Positions 7,712-14,847 of a stretch of DNA of 64,000 nt are shown here, in pieces (position 1 is the stretch's first letter; each line of letters begins with the position of its first letter). Source of the stretch: a virus. The stretch spans positions 1 through 64,000 of IMG/VR virus record IMGVR_UViG_3300044833_000060. One strand, written 5' to 3'. The position numbers were made by a program, and so were the translations under genes. The notes beneath the pieces are model-generated. The model made no database searches. It was not told the origin of the DNA and saw only the letters and a program-made list of their open reading frames with translations.

Positions 7712-7917
7712 GACTTTTCTCCTGCCTGGTGCGGCGTGTAGTTGAGGTTCCAGGAGTTCAAACGGTTGAGCAGTTCAATCATTTCTGTTAATGCGGGGCC
7801 GTTCCCCGCACGCAGCTCGATTCCACCGGTGTAATACCAGAGTGCGATCCAGAGCCTGTCGTAATCTTCCCGGCTCATGGTGAGGATCACCGAATCGCCC
7901 TTCTCTTCGTAGCTCAT
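7708..7917 (-). CDS. hypothetical protein, 69 aa, paralogue of next gene
   Basis: It starts 'MSYEEKGDSVILTMSREDY'. The ATG overlaps the stop of the gene at 7914. That gene starts in the same way ('MSYSEVDGQVILTEA'), so the two look like a tandem duplication that has diverged. No family recognised. Confidence 0.65.
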   Translation of the reverse strand: MSYEEKGDSVILTMSREDYDRLWIALWYYTGGIELRAGNGPALTEMIELLNRLNSWNLNYTPHQAGEKS

Positions 7918-8138
7918 AAGCGCAGCCCCGTCCATTTGCCCCTCTTCGGTTTCGCAGCGGGAAGCTGAAGCACGTCATTCCGGCTCGCGATAAAACGAAA
8001 GAGCGCTTGCCCGAGTGCCTTCTGCCTCGGCAGAAGGGATAAAGGTGTTTGAGTGAGACGATAGAGAAGAATTTCTGCCATCGGCTCTATTACTGCCTCG
8101 GTGAGGATCACTTGCCCGTCCACTTCGGAGTAGCTCAT
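7914..8138 (-). CDS. hypothetical protein, 74 aa, paralogue of previous gene
   Basis: It starts 'MSYSEVDGQVILTEAVIEP', sharing the M-S-Y-x-E/x-x-x-VILT opening with its neighbour. Both then continue as a helix of similar length. Its ATG forms a TGATG overlap with the stop of the gene at 8138. Function unknown. Confidence 0.65.
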   Translation of the reverse strand: MSYSEVDGQVILTEAVIEPMAEILLYRLTQTPLSLLPRQKALGQALFRFIASRNDVLQLPAAKPKRGKWTGLRL

Positions 8139-8350
8139 CAGACAAGTCCTTCCTTCGCTGCTTCCATCGCGCCCTGATGCAATTCCTGCGCTTGTTCGAG
8201 CGTCCATTCGTGCATCTCCATGCAGGCATCGTGCATTCGACTACCGATTATTGAGGCGATATCCCCCATCGGGATAGTTCCACCCAAGTCGGAGTGAATT
8301 TCCCGGAACAGCGGGATGCATATCTTGCGTGCTTTTTCGTCAGCGTTCAT
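8138..8350 (-). CDS. hypothetical helical protein, 70 aa
   Basis: It starts 'MNADEKARKICIPLFREIH' and ends in an acidic/Gln-rich helix. The start at 8350 lies 4 bases after the stop of the upstream gene. No family recognised. Confidence 0.6.
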   Translation of the reverse strand: MNADEKARKICIPLFREIHSDLGGTIPMGDIASIIGSRMHDACMEMHEWTLEQAQELHQGAMEAAKEGLV

Positions 8351-8354
8351 GGTC

Positions 8355-8579
8355 TCAACTCTCCTCCTCCAGCCGAACAATCTTGACCCTTCCCATGAGT
8401 ACCCGACCTTCTAATTCAGAAGCGATTCTTGCTAAAGCCTCTTCATTGACTAAGATGATTACTTTGCAGTCCGACTCATCCAATAGATAGAGAACTTCTC
8501 GCGCGAGAGCTGTCGGCGTGGTAAAATTCCTAGCTTCGAGTTGAAGTTCTTCGCGTTCCATAAAATGTTTAAGCCTCAT
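8355..8579 (-). CDS. hypothetical protein, 74 aa
   Basis: It starts 'MRLKHFMEREELQLEARNF', followed by an alpha/beta region 'CKVIILVNEEALARIA'. A longer frame up to 8720 exists but would overlap the exonuclease gene by 89 bases, so I prefer 8579. No strong ribosome site is seen. Confidence 0.5.
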   Translation of the reverse strand: MRLKHFMEREELQLEARNFTTPTALAREVLYLLDESDCKVIILVNEEALARIASELEGRVLMGRVKIVRLEEES

Positions 8580-8631
8580 TTCGGGATGCAAGCCCCAGAA
8601 AGCCTTGCATCCCGATTCCGCCCCGGCTCGG

Positions 8632-9312
8632 CTAGGACCGTATTTGTTGCGCCAGGGAAGCTCCAGCCAATTGCTCCAACGGGATAAAAATACTTCCCCG
8701 CAAACTGCGCACAATCTCATCTACTTCTGCGAGAAAGAACCCGATCTGCTGTTCCATTTTGGCGATCTGATCCTCGTTCCGATGGAATCGGCGGACGAAC
8801 AATTGACACTCTTTCGGTAGGCGCGGATCGAAGCTCACAAAGTCGCACCACTGACGCCCGGTACATGCCATTTGCGCGAGCATTTGCGGCTTGTATTCGA
8901 GCGGAACTTCGCCTTCCAAGACGTAACTGATGTGAGTTGCCGTGGCGGGACACTTGACCTCCAGTAGCCCATCCTTGCCGATAAGCCCGTCTGGCGAAGC
9001 GCCGAATCGTTCAACTTTGTCGTGGATGACAAATCCGACCGCATCCACGGTTGTGTCGCAGATCAGTTCATAAGCTGCGCGGGCAAACTGTTCCGTCTCT
9101 GCCCGCCATTCCATCTCGCGGCCCAGGTATCTTGCGTCGGCAGGTCGGCCTGTCATGGTTTCCGCAACCAACTCTGCCCGATAGTTACGTCGTGGAGCGG
9201 CTTCGCCTTTCTTGATCTCCGCCGTGGCGTCTCCCACCCGAGAAGCTGTGACCTTCCCGCATCGTGCCTCGTACCACTCAGGGGTTCGTTGTTCGCAGTT
9301 AATGATGGTCAT
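8632..9312 (-). CDS. YqaJ-like viral recombinase (lambda-type exonuclease)
   Basis: 226 residues. 'QRTPEWYEARCGKVTASR' near the N-terminus and 'GASPDGLIGKDGLLEVKCP' in the middle are hallmarks of the YqaJ/lambda-exonuclease family. The second gives the metal-binding Asp and the Glu-x-Lys of the PD-(D/E)XK core. It would resect double-strand DNA ends 5'-3' to leave 3' tails. The ERF annealing protein lies immediately upstream with a TGATG overlap. The pair forms a complete two-protein recombination system. Confidence 0.93.
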   Translation of the reverse strand: MTIINCEQRTPEWYEARCGKVTASRVGDATAEIKKGEAAPRRNYRAELVAETMTGRPADARYLGREMEWRAETEQFARAAYELICDTTVDAVGFVIHDKVERFGASPDGLIGKDGLLEVKCPATATHISYVLEGEVPLEYKPQMLAQMACTGRQWCDFVSFDPRLPKECQLFVRRFHRNEDQIAKMEQQIGFFLAEVDEIVRSLRGSIFIPLEQLAGASLAQQIRS

Positions 9313-10052
9313 CAGAGTTCCCGCTTTCTGCGGTCCTTCGCTTTAATTAGGCACTCTTGAGCGTTTCGGTCGTTGGCTTTACTAGCTTCCGCATAAGCCG
9401 CCTTGAAAAGCTTGTCGAGTTCAATGGGGGTGCTGGCACTGGCAAGCCATTCGCAGCGTTCTTGCAACCAGTCCGACGCCACAGATACCGTCTGAGCGTT
9501 GTTTCCGTTCTTGTTCACGTGTGGCGCTCGTCCGTCCGTATCCGTGTTTGCGGCCGCTAACCCAGTAGCAGCTAGCAGGGTGTACCGCTCAAGGTAGGTC
9601 ACCGTAGAACTGATAGCTTGAATCGCATTCTTACTACCTGAGTTATCAGGCGGACCGATGAGGGATGTTTCTTCGCAATGGCCTAGATCGTGCATCAGGA
9701 TGCAGGTAATCTTCACCCAGCCATCGCCTTGCTCGGGCCTCCAGCGATGCGAAATGCCGTGCTGACTTAATCCCTCAATTACCGCACGGCATACCGCGTC
9801 GAGCGTGGCATGGTCGTATTCCGTCTGCCCAAACTTGACGTGCTTATTCTTGATAATTTCCGGCGGGTTTTGTTTGAACGCGTTCATGGCTGCTACAAAG
9901 GCTTTACGTGCCTCATTCGCTTCCCATTCCCGCTGAAGCGCCATTAGCTTCTCCAGTTTGTCGATGTCGAAATTCTGCGACACCGCCATTCGGAGCAGAT
10001 CCATTGGCGTTAATGCTTGTGACGGTTGTACTGCGAGTGCTTCTGTGTCCAC
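9312..10052 (-). CDS. erf: ERF-family single-strand annealing protein
   Basis: 246 residues. Family signature 'YDHATLDAVCRAVIEGLSQ' and 'GSKNAIQAISSTVTYLERY' followed by 'TLLAATGLA' match the ERF core (about residues 75-165). ERF proteins anneal complementary single strands and are partners of phage exonucleases. In P22 the protein helps circularise the genome. The C-terminal 60 residues are charged and helical. The start is GTG with AGGAGG 8 bases upstream. Confidence 0.92.
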   Translation of the reverse strand: MDTEALAVQPSQALTPMDLLRMAVSQNFDIDKLEKLMALQREWEANEARKAFVAAMNAFKQNPPEIIKNKHVKFGQTEYDHATLDAVCRAVIEGLSQHGISHRWRPEQGDGWVKITCILMHDLGHCEETSLIGPPDNSGSKNAIQAISSTVTYLERYTLLAATGLAAANTDTDGRAPHVNKNGNNAQTVSVASDWLQERCEWLASASTPIELDKLFKAAYAEASKANDRNAQECLIKAKDRRKREL

Positions 10053-10086
10053 GGGGTTGGCCTCCTAGAGCCGATTTAAATTTGAG

Positions 10087-10257
10087 TTATGCTGCTTTTC
10101 TTTCCTCACACAGCACCCATTGATACAAAGTGCCGCGTCCTTCGCATTCCAGTTCCAAATTGCTATCTCTAGCTTCCGAAGCGGTTAATGCAAGGCAATC
10201 CAAAGTCTGCCCGCCCGGACCGATCAGAACGTAATCCCGGACTGTTTCGTATTCCAT
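10087..10257 (-). CDS. hypothetical protein, 56 aa
   Basis: It starts 'MEYETVRDYVLIGPGGQTL' and looks like a small beta-rich protein. A longer start at 10287 would overlap the LexA-like gene. Between recombination genes and a regulator; function unknown. Confidence 0.55.
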   Translation of the reverse strand: MEYETVRDYVLIGPGGQTLDCLALTASEARDSNLELECEGRGTLYQWVLCEERKAA

Positions 10258-10277
10258 AAGCGCTTCCTTTCTTCGAT

Positions 10278-10568
10278 CTACCGACATGAGATAACCTTCG
10301 CCAGTGCCAGAGCTTGCACGAGAACGTGAGGCTTTACTCGTTGCAAACTTTTGTATCCGCGTTCTGTGATCTGAATAGATCGTGAACAGTTATAGTCGTG
10401 GCCCAGCACACCTTTTCTGCGGAGATTCGTCACATGCTTGTGCACCGTTGAAACAGAGTTCAAGCCGACTCCCACTGCAATTTCCGTGAAGCTGGGTGCA
10501 TAGCCATCTTCCTCAATCCGGTGCGCGATCCACGCGAGAACTCCGAATTGACGCTTCGTTAAAGTCAT
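10278..10568 (-). CDS. LexA-type winged-helix DNA-binding protein, no protease domain
   Basis: 96 residues. 'LTKRQFGVLAWIAHRIEED' then 'YAPSFTEIAVGVGLNSVSTV' then 'HVTNLRRKGVLGHD' is the LexA N-terminal DNA-binding domain in full (about residues 3-65). The Ser/Lys autoprotease domain of LexA is absent. It may bind LexA-like operators in the host or phage genome without being cleavable. ATGA overlap with the 31-residue gene upstream. Confidence 0.85.
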   Translation of the reverse strand: MTLTKRQFGVLAWIAHRIEEDGYAPSFTEIAVGVGLNSVSTVHKHVTNLRRKGVLGHDYNCSRSIQITERGYKSLQRVKPHVLVQALALAKVISCR

Positions 10569-10660
10569 TTCAAAATCTCCACCAAGGAAATAACTGCTAA
10601 AGCGGCGACAACTAAAACTGCTGACTCTCCGACGTAGTAGCGAAACCACCAGGAATTCAT
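10565..10660 (-). CDS. tiny membrane protein, 31 aa
   Basis: It starts 'MNSWWFRYYVGESAVLVVAA' and is a single hydrophobic span ending in Glu-Ile-Leu-Lys. It is coupled by ATGA at both ends, to the 65-residue membrane gene and to the LexA-like gene. That is good evidence it is expressed. Function unknown. Confidence 0.65.
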   Translation of the reverse strand: MNSWWFRYYVGESAVLVVAALAVISLVEILK

Positions 10661-10854
10661 CGCGCTATCCTGATCACCAAGAGAATCACTCGATACCCCA
10701 CTGCCGCCCAGAACACAGAGCAAGCAATTACAACTACTGCGAATGCTCGATTAATCTGGAGGTGCTCTTTGACTCGAACGTGTCCGCGATAGGGAACGTA
10801 GACCGTATCTTCGAAGCGGACACGAACGTTGATGGGAGTTACTTTGGTGTTCAT
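10657..10854 (-). CDS. single-span membrane protein, 65 aa
   Basis: The N-terminal half is soluble and beta-like ('VRVRFEDTVYVPYRGHVRV'); the C-terminal half is a membrane span ending Arg-Ile-Ala-Arg. It overlaps both neighbours by 4 bases. Function unknown. Confidence 0.65.
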   Translation of the reverse strand: MNTKVTPINVRVRFEDTVYVPYRGHVRVKEHLQINRAFAVVVIACSVFWAAVGYRVILLVIRIAR

Positions 10855-11099
10855 ATATCCCCTCCATTCATGATCGAGAATCCTTTCGATAATCGGCAGC
10901 CAATCGTGTATCTCGCTTGCTCAAACGCATCTCGCTGCGGATTCTGAGGTGAACTGCGCCGAGGGCCAGACGGCGTGACGAGATTGCAATGCGTTCCACA
11001 GTTACGCGACTTACAGAACGGGCAGCGCATCTCAATTAACAGAGCGCCATCACGCTGCTCGTCTGTAAATGTGTGGTGGCAATCTCGGCAGTAGTTCAT
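10851..11099 (-). CDS. zinc-ribbon protein, 82 aa
   Basis: 'CRDCHHTF' then 'MRCPFCKSRNCGTHC' supply two Cys pairs and extra Cys/His for zinc binding. The tail is basic. Start at 11099 is set by the ATGA overlap with the gene at 11096. Likely nucleic-acid or protein binding. Confidence 0.65.
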   Translation of the reverse strand: MNYCRDCHHTFTDEQRDGALLIEMRCPFCKSRNCGTHCNLVTPSGPRRSSPQNPQRDAFEQARYTIGCRLSKGFSIMNGGDI

Positions 11100-11368
11100 G
11101 CGAGTAAGTGTCCCTTCTGGTGGCTGACCAAGCAAAACGGGCAGTACGTATCCACGCAGCAGACCTTGGCGCAGGGCTTGCACAATTCCATACTGCAATC
11201 TCCGCAGAACGTAATCGCCTTGCGTGCCGAGAATTCCGTTTCACAATTCGCGCAATAAGTTCCCCAGGCGATGTTGGCTTTCATGGCCGCGCGGCGTTCC
11301 ATGCGCTCCACAATTTCTAAAGCTGTTTCTGAGCGGTAGGAATCGAGGTGAAAGGTTTGAGTAGTCAT
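11096..11368 (-). CDS. B-box-like zinc-finger protein, 90 aa
   Basis: Residues about 38-90 carry nine Cys plus His in pairs: 'YCANCETEF', 'TFCGDCSMELCKPCAKVCC', 'CPFCLVSHQKGH'. The cross-brace spacing resembles B-box or RING-like fingers. The N-terminus is helical. It overlaps the Cys-Ser repeat gene upstream and another zinc protein downstream. Confidence 0.65.
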   Translation of the reverse strand: MTTQTFHLDSYRSETALEIVERMERRAAMKANIAWGTYCANCETEFSARKAITFCGDCSMELCKPCAKVCCVDTYCPFCLVSHQKGHLLA

Positions 11369-12048
11369 TCCGCCTCCGCCAACTTCTTCATATCTTCCAG
11401 TGCGGCTTCGTTGTCATCAAAGAATCGGCATGGATTGATCTTGAAGTTCGGGTCGCTGGCGTCGTAAATCTTCATTGCGGCCAGCAAGGTATCGAATCGG
11501 GCTTCGAGTTTCTTCCCCTCTACTCCCGCCAAAGTTACGACCCATCCCGCACGGCAGTGCTTCTTCTCGCAGGTGTGCCATGTTTCCATTCGTAACGCCT
11601 CAGGCTGCGATGCGGCAGCGTAGACGGCTTTGTGGATGTCAGGGATTATCGGGACCGTAATCGGCTTGGCAATCCCAGCCACAGGTGCGGCATTTTCTAA
11701 ATCGGAGCAACGGGAGCAACGGGAGCAACGGGAGCAACGGGAGCAACCGTAGCAATCGGAGCAACCGGAGCAACCGGAGCAATCGGAGCAATCGGAGCAA
11801 TCGGAGCAACCGGAGCAACCGGAGCAATCGGAGCAATCGGAGCAACGGGAGCAACGGGAGCAACCGGAGCAACGGGAGCAACCGGAGCAATCGGAGCAAT
11901 CGGAGCAACCGGAGCAATCGGAGCAATCGGAGCAATCGGAGCAACCGGAGCAACGGGAGCAACTATCAAGAGCCTTTTTTGCCGCCTCTTCCGAACCCCA
12001 GCGCTCAACTGAACAGCGATTACCGCGATCGTCTTTTATCCAAGTCAT
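11365..12048 (-). CDS. Cys-Ser-x repeat protein, 227 aa
   Basis: Residues about 29-115 are 29 nearly perfect tripeptides Cys-Ser-(Asp/Gly/Arg), with one Cys-Tyr-Gly. They are encoded by 9-bp units TGC-TCC-(GAT/GGT/CGT). The N-terminal 28 residues ('[19 protein letters not shown]') and the C-terminal 110 residues are ordinary globular sequence; the C-terminal part includes '[16 protein letters not shown]'. A Cys every third residue could give a left-handed polyproline-II-like helix or solenoid with a thiol ladder binding metals. Function unknown. Confidence 0.8.
   Translation of the reverse strand: MTWIKDDRGNRCSVERWGSEEAAKKALDSCSRCSGCSDCSDCSDCSGCSDCSDCSGCSRCSGCSRCSRCSDCSDCSGCSGCSDCSDCSDCSGCSGCSDCYGCSRCSRCSRCSRCSDLENAAPVAGIAKPITVPIIPDIHKAVYAAASQPEALRMETWHTCEKKHCRAGWVVTLAGVEGKKLEARFDTLLAAMKIYDASDPNFKINPCRFFDDNEAALEDMKKLAEAE
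11702..11962. repeat. 9-bp tandem repeat array inside a gene
   Basis: About 29 copies of a 9-base unit (plus strand: gagcaaccg, gagcaatcg or gagcaacgg). Nearly all variation lies in two bases, corresponding to the third codon of the Cys-Ser-x unit. No spacers, so it is not a CRISPR array. The copy number is likely to change by slippage. Confidence 0.95.
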
Positions 12049-13424
12049 GCGATTTCCTCTTTCTTAACTTGCGGGGTGGATTGGCTCGGCTTCTTGGGGG
12101 AGTCGGGAGAGGGAATTAAGACAGGATTGTGCGAGGCTTCCACTCGCGTCCTCGGCGCGCCCGAGTTTGTCAGATCATCCACCCGCCTCTGAGCTGTGCG
12201 CGTTGGGCTGACCCGGTTACCATTCGTTTCTTCCCGTCGATCTTCTGACCGAGTTGCGTGCCCAAATCCGCCGAATGGCCTAAGCGACGGACCAATCGTG
12301 TCCGCCGCAGTGGGTATGTCAATCTTCTTCGTCAGTCCATTTAGTTCCGCAATTGATGCAGTCGTGCTGTCCTTCATGATTTTGGCGCTTCTGACACTGC
12401 GCACCGCACGCGGGACAGTGACTTTCTCCGCAGAGCATCCTTCCGTCGTCCATACTTCCTCCTTTACTCGGCGTGAAGCGCCTGAATTACCGCTGAGTTG
12501 ATTGTGTTCAGATCGGCCTCCGTCGCTTTGCGCAACGTCACCCACTGGCCGTCTGGGTGTTTGTATAGAATCCATCCCGCTAGGTAATGGCCCGAGTACA
12601 CGAGCTTCATTCGGCGCTTCGACTTGTTGTCGTAGAAGTTCAGCCCCGCCGGATCGCTGTTCATCACTTCCAGTTCCGACGATGCTTTCATGCGCTTCTC
12701 CTGCGCTCGTCGTCGAAGCGTTCCCACTTCGCGTCGTTGGCTCCAGCCTTGTAGCCTTCGTCGTAGTCGAAGTCGGCGAAAGGCTTGATGTATTCAGGCT
12801 TGACTTCACAGAACGGCGCGCGCCCTGCGTTGCCATCGCGATATCCACGGCGATAGGCAACTGAGACACGTTCGAGTGTTTGGTTGCTGAGCATACTGCC
12901 TCCATTTCTGACGGTCTTAAATTGTCTCTTTCGTCATAGAAGCGCGAAGGAATTGGTTCAGGTGGACGAAGCTCACCATTGGGAAAGCAGAAGTTATTGA
13001 ACAGCGTGCCGAATTTCAGCTTTTGGGTGTGAATGAGTTCGGCTTGCGCCTGAGCCGCCGTGATTTCCTTTTTCGTCTTAAGGAGCGGCGCGATGGCTGG
13101 CTTGCACTTTTGGCAGCGCCGCCGCGTGGCAGTGATGGGCAGTTCTTGGCAGCGGCTATCAAACTGGCTGAAGGTTATGGAATCATGGCCGCACTCCAGT
13201 TTTTCTTTCCAGATGCCTTTTTCAACCTGGGCACGCTCGACAACCAACCGCAACGGGGACTTTCCCAAGAGCCGCTCCATTAACTCGGAATGAAGCGATA
13301 GGGGGAAGCTCGGGGATTGTACTAGACCGAACGGAGCGACCGGCGCGGCTTTACATAACACTTCTAATCGCTTGTTATCGGAAGCTGAGTCGGGTTTGGC
13401 GCGTAGATTCATGGAGTTATGCAC
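12045..13424 (-). CDS. uncertain long frame; N-terminal zinc-binding part likely real
   Basis: A frame of 459 codons opens at a GTG and ends in an ATGA overlap with the Cys-Ser repeat gene. Residues 1-177 (12894-13424) have no competing gene and include 'KLECGHDSITF' and 'RRRCQKCKPA', a likely zinc site, so this part is credible. From 12894 down to 12319 three good small genes with their own ribosome sites lie in other frames. There the long frame is Ser/Thr/Arg-rich and looks like a shadow. The last ~45-110 codons may be a separate gene. Confidence 0.45.
   Translation of the reverse strand: MHNSMNLRAKPDSASDNKRLEVLCKAAPVAPFGLVQSPSFPLSLHSELMERLLGKSPLRLVVERAQVEKGIWKEKLECGHDSITFSQFDSRCQELPITATRRRCQKCKPAIAPLLKTKKEITAAQAQAELIHTQKLKFGTLFNNFCFPNGELRPPEPIPSRFYDERDNLRPSEMEAVCSATKHSNVSQLPIAVDIAMATQGARRSVKSSLNTSSLSPTSTTTKATRLEPTTRSGNASTTSAGEAHESIVGTGSDEQRSGGAELLRQQVEAPNEARVLGPLPSGMDSIQTPRRPVGDVAQSDGGRSEHNQLSGNSGASRRVKEEVWTTEGCSAEKVTVPRAVRSVRSAKIMKDSTTASIAELNGLTKKIDIPTAADTIGPSLRPFGGFGHATRSEDRREETNGNRVSPTRTAQRRVDDLTNSGAPRTRVEASHNPVLIPSPDSPKKPSQSTPQVKKEEIA
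12319..12453 (-). CDS. zinc-ribbon microprotein, 44 aa
   Basis: It starts 'MDDGRMLCGESHCPACGAQC' and continues to 'CINCGTKWTDEED'. Two CxxC knuckles form a rubredoxin-type zinc ribbon. AAAGGAGG sits 4 bases before ATG, the best ribosome site in the area. It overlaps the long frame at 12045-13424. Confidence 0.7.
   Translation of the reverse strand: MDDGRMLCGESHCPACGAQCQKRQNHEGQHDCINCGTKWTDEED
12464..12691 (-). CDS. conserved small phage protein, 75 aa
   Basis: It starts 'MKASSELEVMNSDPAG' and contains 'GHYLAGWILYKHPDGQWVT' and 'LRKATEADLNTINSAV'. The 'YKHPDGQWV-x-LR-x-A' core looks like a small beta-sheet protein seen in other phages. ATGA overlap with the gene at 12688. Function unknown. 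Confidence 0.7.
   Translation of the reverse strand: MKASSELEVMNSDPAGLNFYDNKSKRRMKLVYSGHYLAGWILYKHPDGQWVTLRKATEADLNTINSAVIQALHAE
12688..12894 (-). CDS. conserved small phage protein, 68 aa
   Basis: Two Gly-Tyr motifs: 'AYRRGYRDGNAGR' and 'DFDYDEGYKAGANDAKWE'. This R-G-Y-x-D-G ... E-G-Y-x-A-G layout is typical of a short phage family of unknown function. GGAGGC lies 3 bases before the ATG. Confidence 0.7.
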   Translation of the reverse strand: MLSNQTLERVSVAYRRGYRDGNAGRAPFCEVKPEYIKPFADFDYDEGYKAGANDAKWERFDDERRRSA

Positions 13425-13433
13425 TTTACGTAA

Positions 13434-13595
13434 TCAGGCGGCAACGCCTTCTTTTGTGGCCAAAGCGCGGAGACCGAGCCTGATGATCTGAGACTCGCCG
13501 ACTCCGAGTTTCTTCATTAAGCGGATAAGCAACTGCATATCGTCCTCGGTTGGCCTGAGTCCGACCAGCGTTTTACCCTGCTTAATTTTCTTCAT
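13434..13595 (-). CDS. ribbon-helix-helix (CopG/Arc-like) regulator, 53 aa
   Basis: 'GKTLVGLRPTEDDMQLLIRL' forms the strand and first helix, then 'GVGESQIIRLGLRALA' the second helix. This is a complete RHH DNA-binding unit that would act as a dimer. It is the promoter-proximal gene of the leftward operon, preceded by a TTGACA and an extended -10. It is therefore likely an autoregulator of early transcription. The ATG at 13595 lies 8 bases from the -10, so the message may be leaderless. Confidence 0.8.
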   Translation of the reverse strand: MKKIKQGKTLVGLRPTEDDMQLLIRLMKKLGVGESQIIRLGLRALATKEGVAA

Positions 13596-13759
13596 GGCAT
13601 GAATGTATAGCAGCGCTAAACAGGTGTCAAGATAATTCTTCAACTTTATTCGCTCTACAGTCAATCACTTAGCGGGAATGCCGGGAAAGGGAATTAACGG
13701 GACACGATATCCACAGAAACTTGCATCGGTGTGCTACACAGTGTTTACGGGGTGAGTGA
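13596..13759. promoter_or_regulatory. divergent control region
   Basis: 164 bases separate the leftward early operon from the rightward genes. The leftward promoter is clear (next entry). For the rightward direction I see only weak candidates, for example TTGCAT near 13722. Operators for the RHH regulator probably lie here, but I find no perfect palindrome. Confidence 0.6.
13604..13630 (-). promoter_or_regulatory. leftward early promoter, extended -10
   Basis: On the minus strand TTGACA (13630-13625), a 15-base spacer ending in TGC, and TATACA (13609-13604). The TGn before the -10 compensates for the short spacer. Eight bases separate the -10 from the ATG of the RHH gene, the same distance as at two other minus-strand promoters in the window. 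Confidence 0.7.
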
Positions 13760-14404
13760 ATGCAGAGATTGCTTTTGGTTCTGATGATCTGTGTCGCGGC
13801 GCGAGCGCAAGTATCGACGTCGGGCGGGTGCGAGTTATCCGAGGGCGCCACTACATGTGGTAGTCATAAAATCTCCCCGGGCATAACACCGCTAGATATA
13901 GTTGACGTCGGGCGGCCTTCGGAACAGTCGGGCGGCACCGTCGAACTTCCTAACAGCCCCGGCTATGAGCGCCACTGCTACACCAACACTGAAGCGAAAA
14001 CGATGATCGAGATTGCCTGCGATCAAGTTCCAAAGGTCAGCAAGGTGCGGGACTGGGCTCCAATCGTCGTCATTCCGCCAAAGCATACGTCGTTTTGGGA
14101 AGGGAGTAAGTATCCGGAAGCGATCCGGAGTAATCACGAAGTCTTTCACAGTAAGAGCTTCATTGCGCTGAATGTCGGCATATGGGCATCGGTCGGCGCG
14201 AATCTGGCGCGGAACTGGGGCAATTACAAACACGATCAGCCCCACGGTGGAGAACTCTTGCTGGACGACATGCTACCAGCGGCAGTGAACTCGGCAATGG
14301 TATGGGGGTCATACCGGTTCATTTGGGCTCCGATCGGCGTAGGGACGGCAGGGTACGGAATTTATCGAAACACCGAGTCCACAATCAGTGGCGTTTACTT
14401 CTAG
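13760..14404 (+). CDS. secreted protein of unknown function, 214 aa
   Basis: 'MQRLLLVLMICVAARAQ' is a Sec signal peptide cleaved after Ala-Arg-Ala or Ala-Gln. The mature part has several Cys, a region 'DWAPIVVIPPKHTSFW', and a C-terminal half with small hydrophobic Gly/Ala stretches that may associate with membranes. It is the first rightward gene. No family recognised. Confidence 0.75.
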   Translation: MQRLLLVLMICVAARAQVSTSGGCELSEGATTCGSHKISPGITPLDIVDVGRPSEQSGGTVELPNSPGYERHCYTNTEAKTMIEIACDQVPKVSKVRDWAPIVVIPPKHTSFWEGSKYPEAIRSNHEVFHSKSFIALNVGIWASVGANLARNWGNYKHDQPHGGELLLDDMLPAAVNSAMVWGSYRFIWAPIGVGTAGYGIYRNTESTISGVYF

Positions 14405-14469
14405 ACCACAAGGAGTAAACACTCTAAACGTAAATACGTTGAATACCTGACTAAGTTGAGATACAGATT

Positions 14470-14847
14470 GTGGTGAGCATCCCCTCAGACACTTGCAGTT
14501 CGGTCAGCGGCCCGCACAAAGCCTCACCAACCTCACAACTAGACGTGTCGAAAAACGATTTAGTTCCCACCTATTTTGACGGCGAAGATAGAAGCCGTCC
14601 CTCGTCCGAATTGAAGTCGCGTTCTGAAATAAAAGAGCGGCGGAAAGCCGGGCTCTTGCATGGCGGATATGTCTCGAATGGCGCGATATTCATCATTTTC
14701 CGCCCATTTTCCGCCAAGCCTGAAGCGGATCGCGAACGGCTGATAGCGTCAGGAAATATGTCAGATGCCTGGATTCAAATGCAGTCTGGATATGCAGGGC
14801 CGATGGTGTTGCAGATGCCTCCCCTTGAAATCCCTGCAATGCAATGA
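14470..14847 (+). CDS. hypothetical protein, 125 aa
   Basis: It starts at GTG (two in a row). The N-terminal 45 residues are Ser/Pro-rich; the rest contains 'HGGYVSNGAIFIIFRPF' and ends 'VLQMPPLEIPAMQ'. Its stop overlaps the ATG of the Xre regulator. No family recognised. Confidence 0.55.
   Translation: MVSIPSDTCSSVSGPHKASPTSQLDVSKNDLVPTYFDGEDRSRPSSELKSRSEIKERRKAGLLHGGYVSNGAIFIIFRPFSAKPEADRERLIASGNMSDAWIQMQSGYAGPMVLQMPPLEIPAMQ

Noticed and set aside
11702-11962. CRISPR-like array
   Set aside because: Units are 9 bases with no spacers and lie inside a gene.
11639-12119. Long Leu-, Asn/Ser- and Ala/Pro-repeat frames on both strands
   Set aside because: They are alternative readings of the 9-bp array inside the Cys-Ser-x gene. 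Only the Cys-Ser frame extends into normal protein sequence at both ends and overlaps its neighbours by 4 bases.
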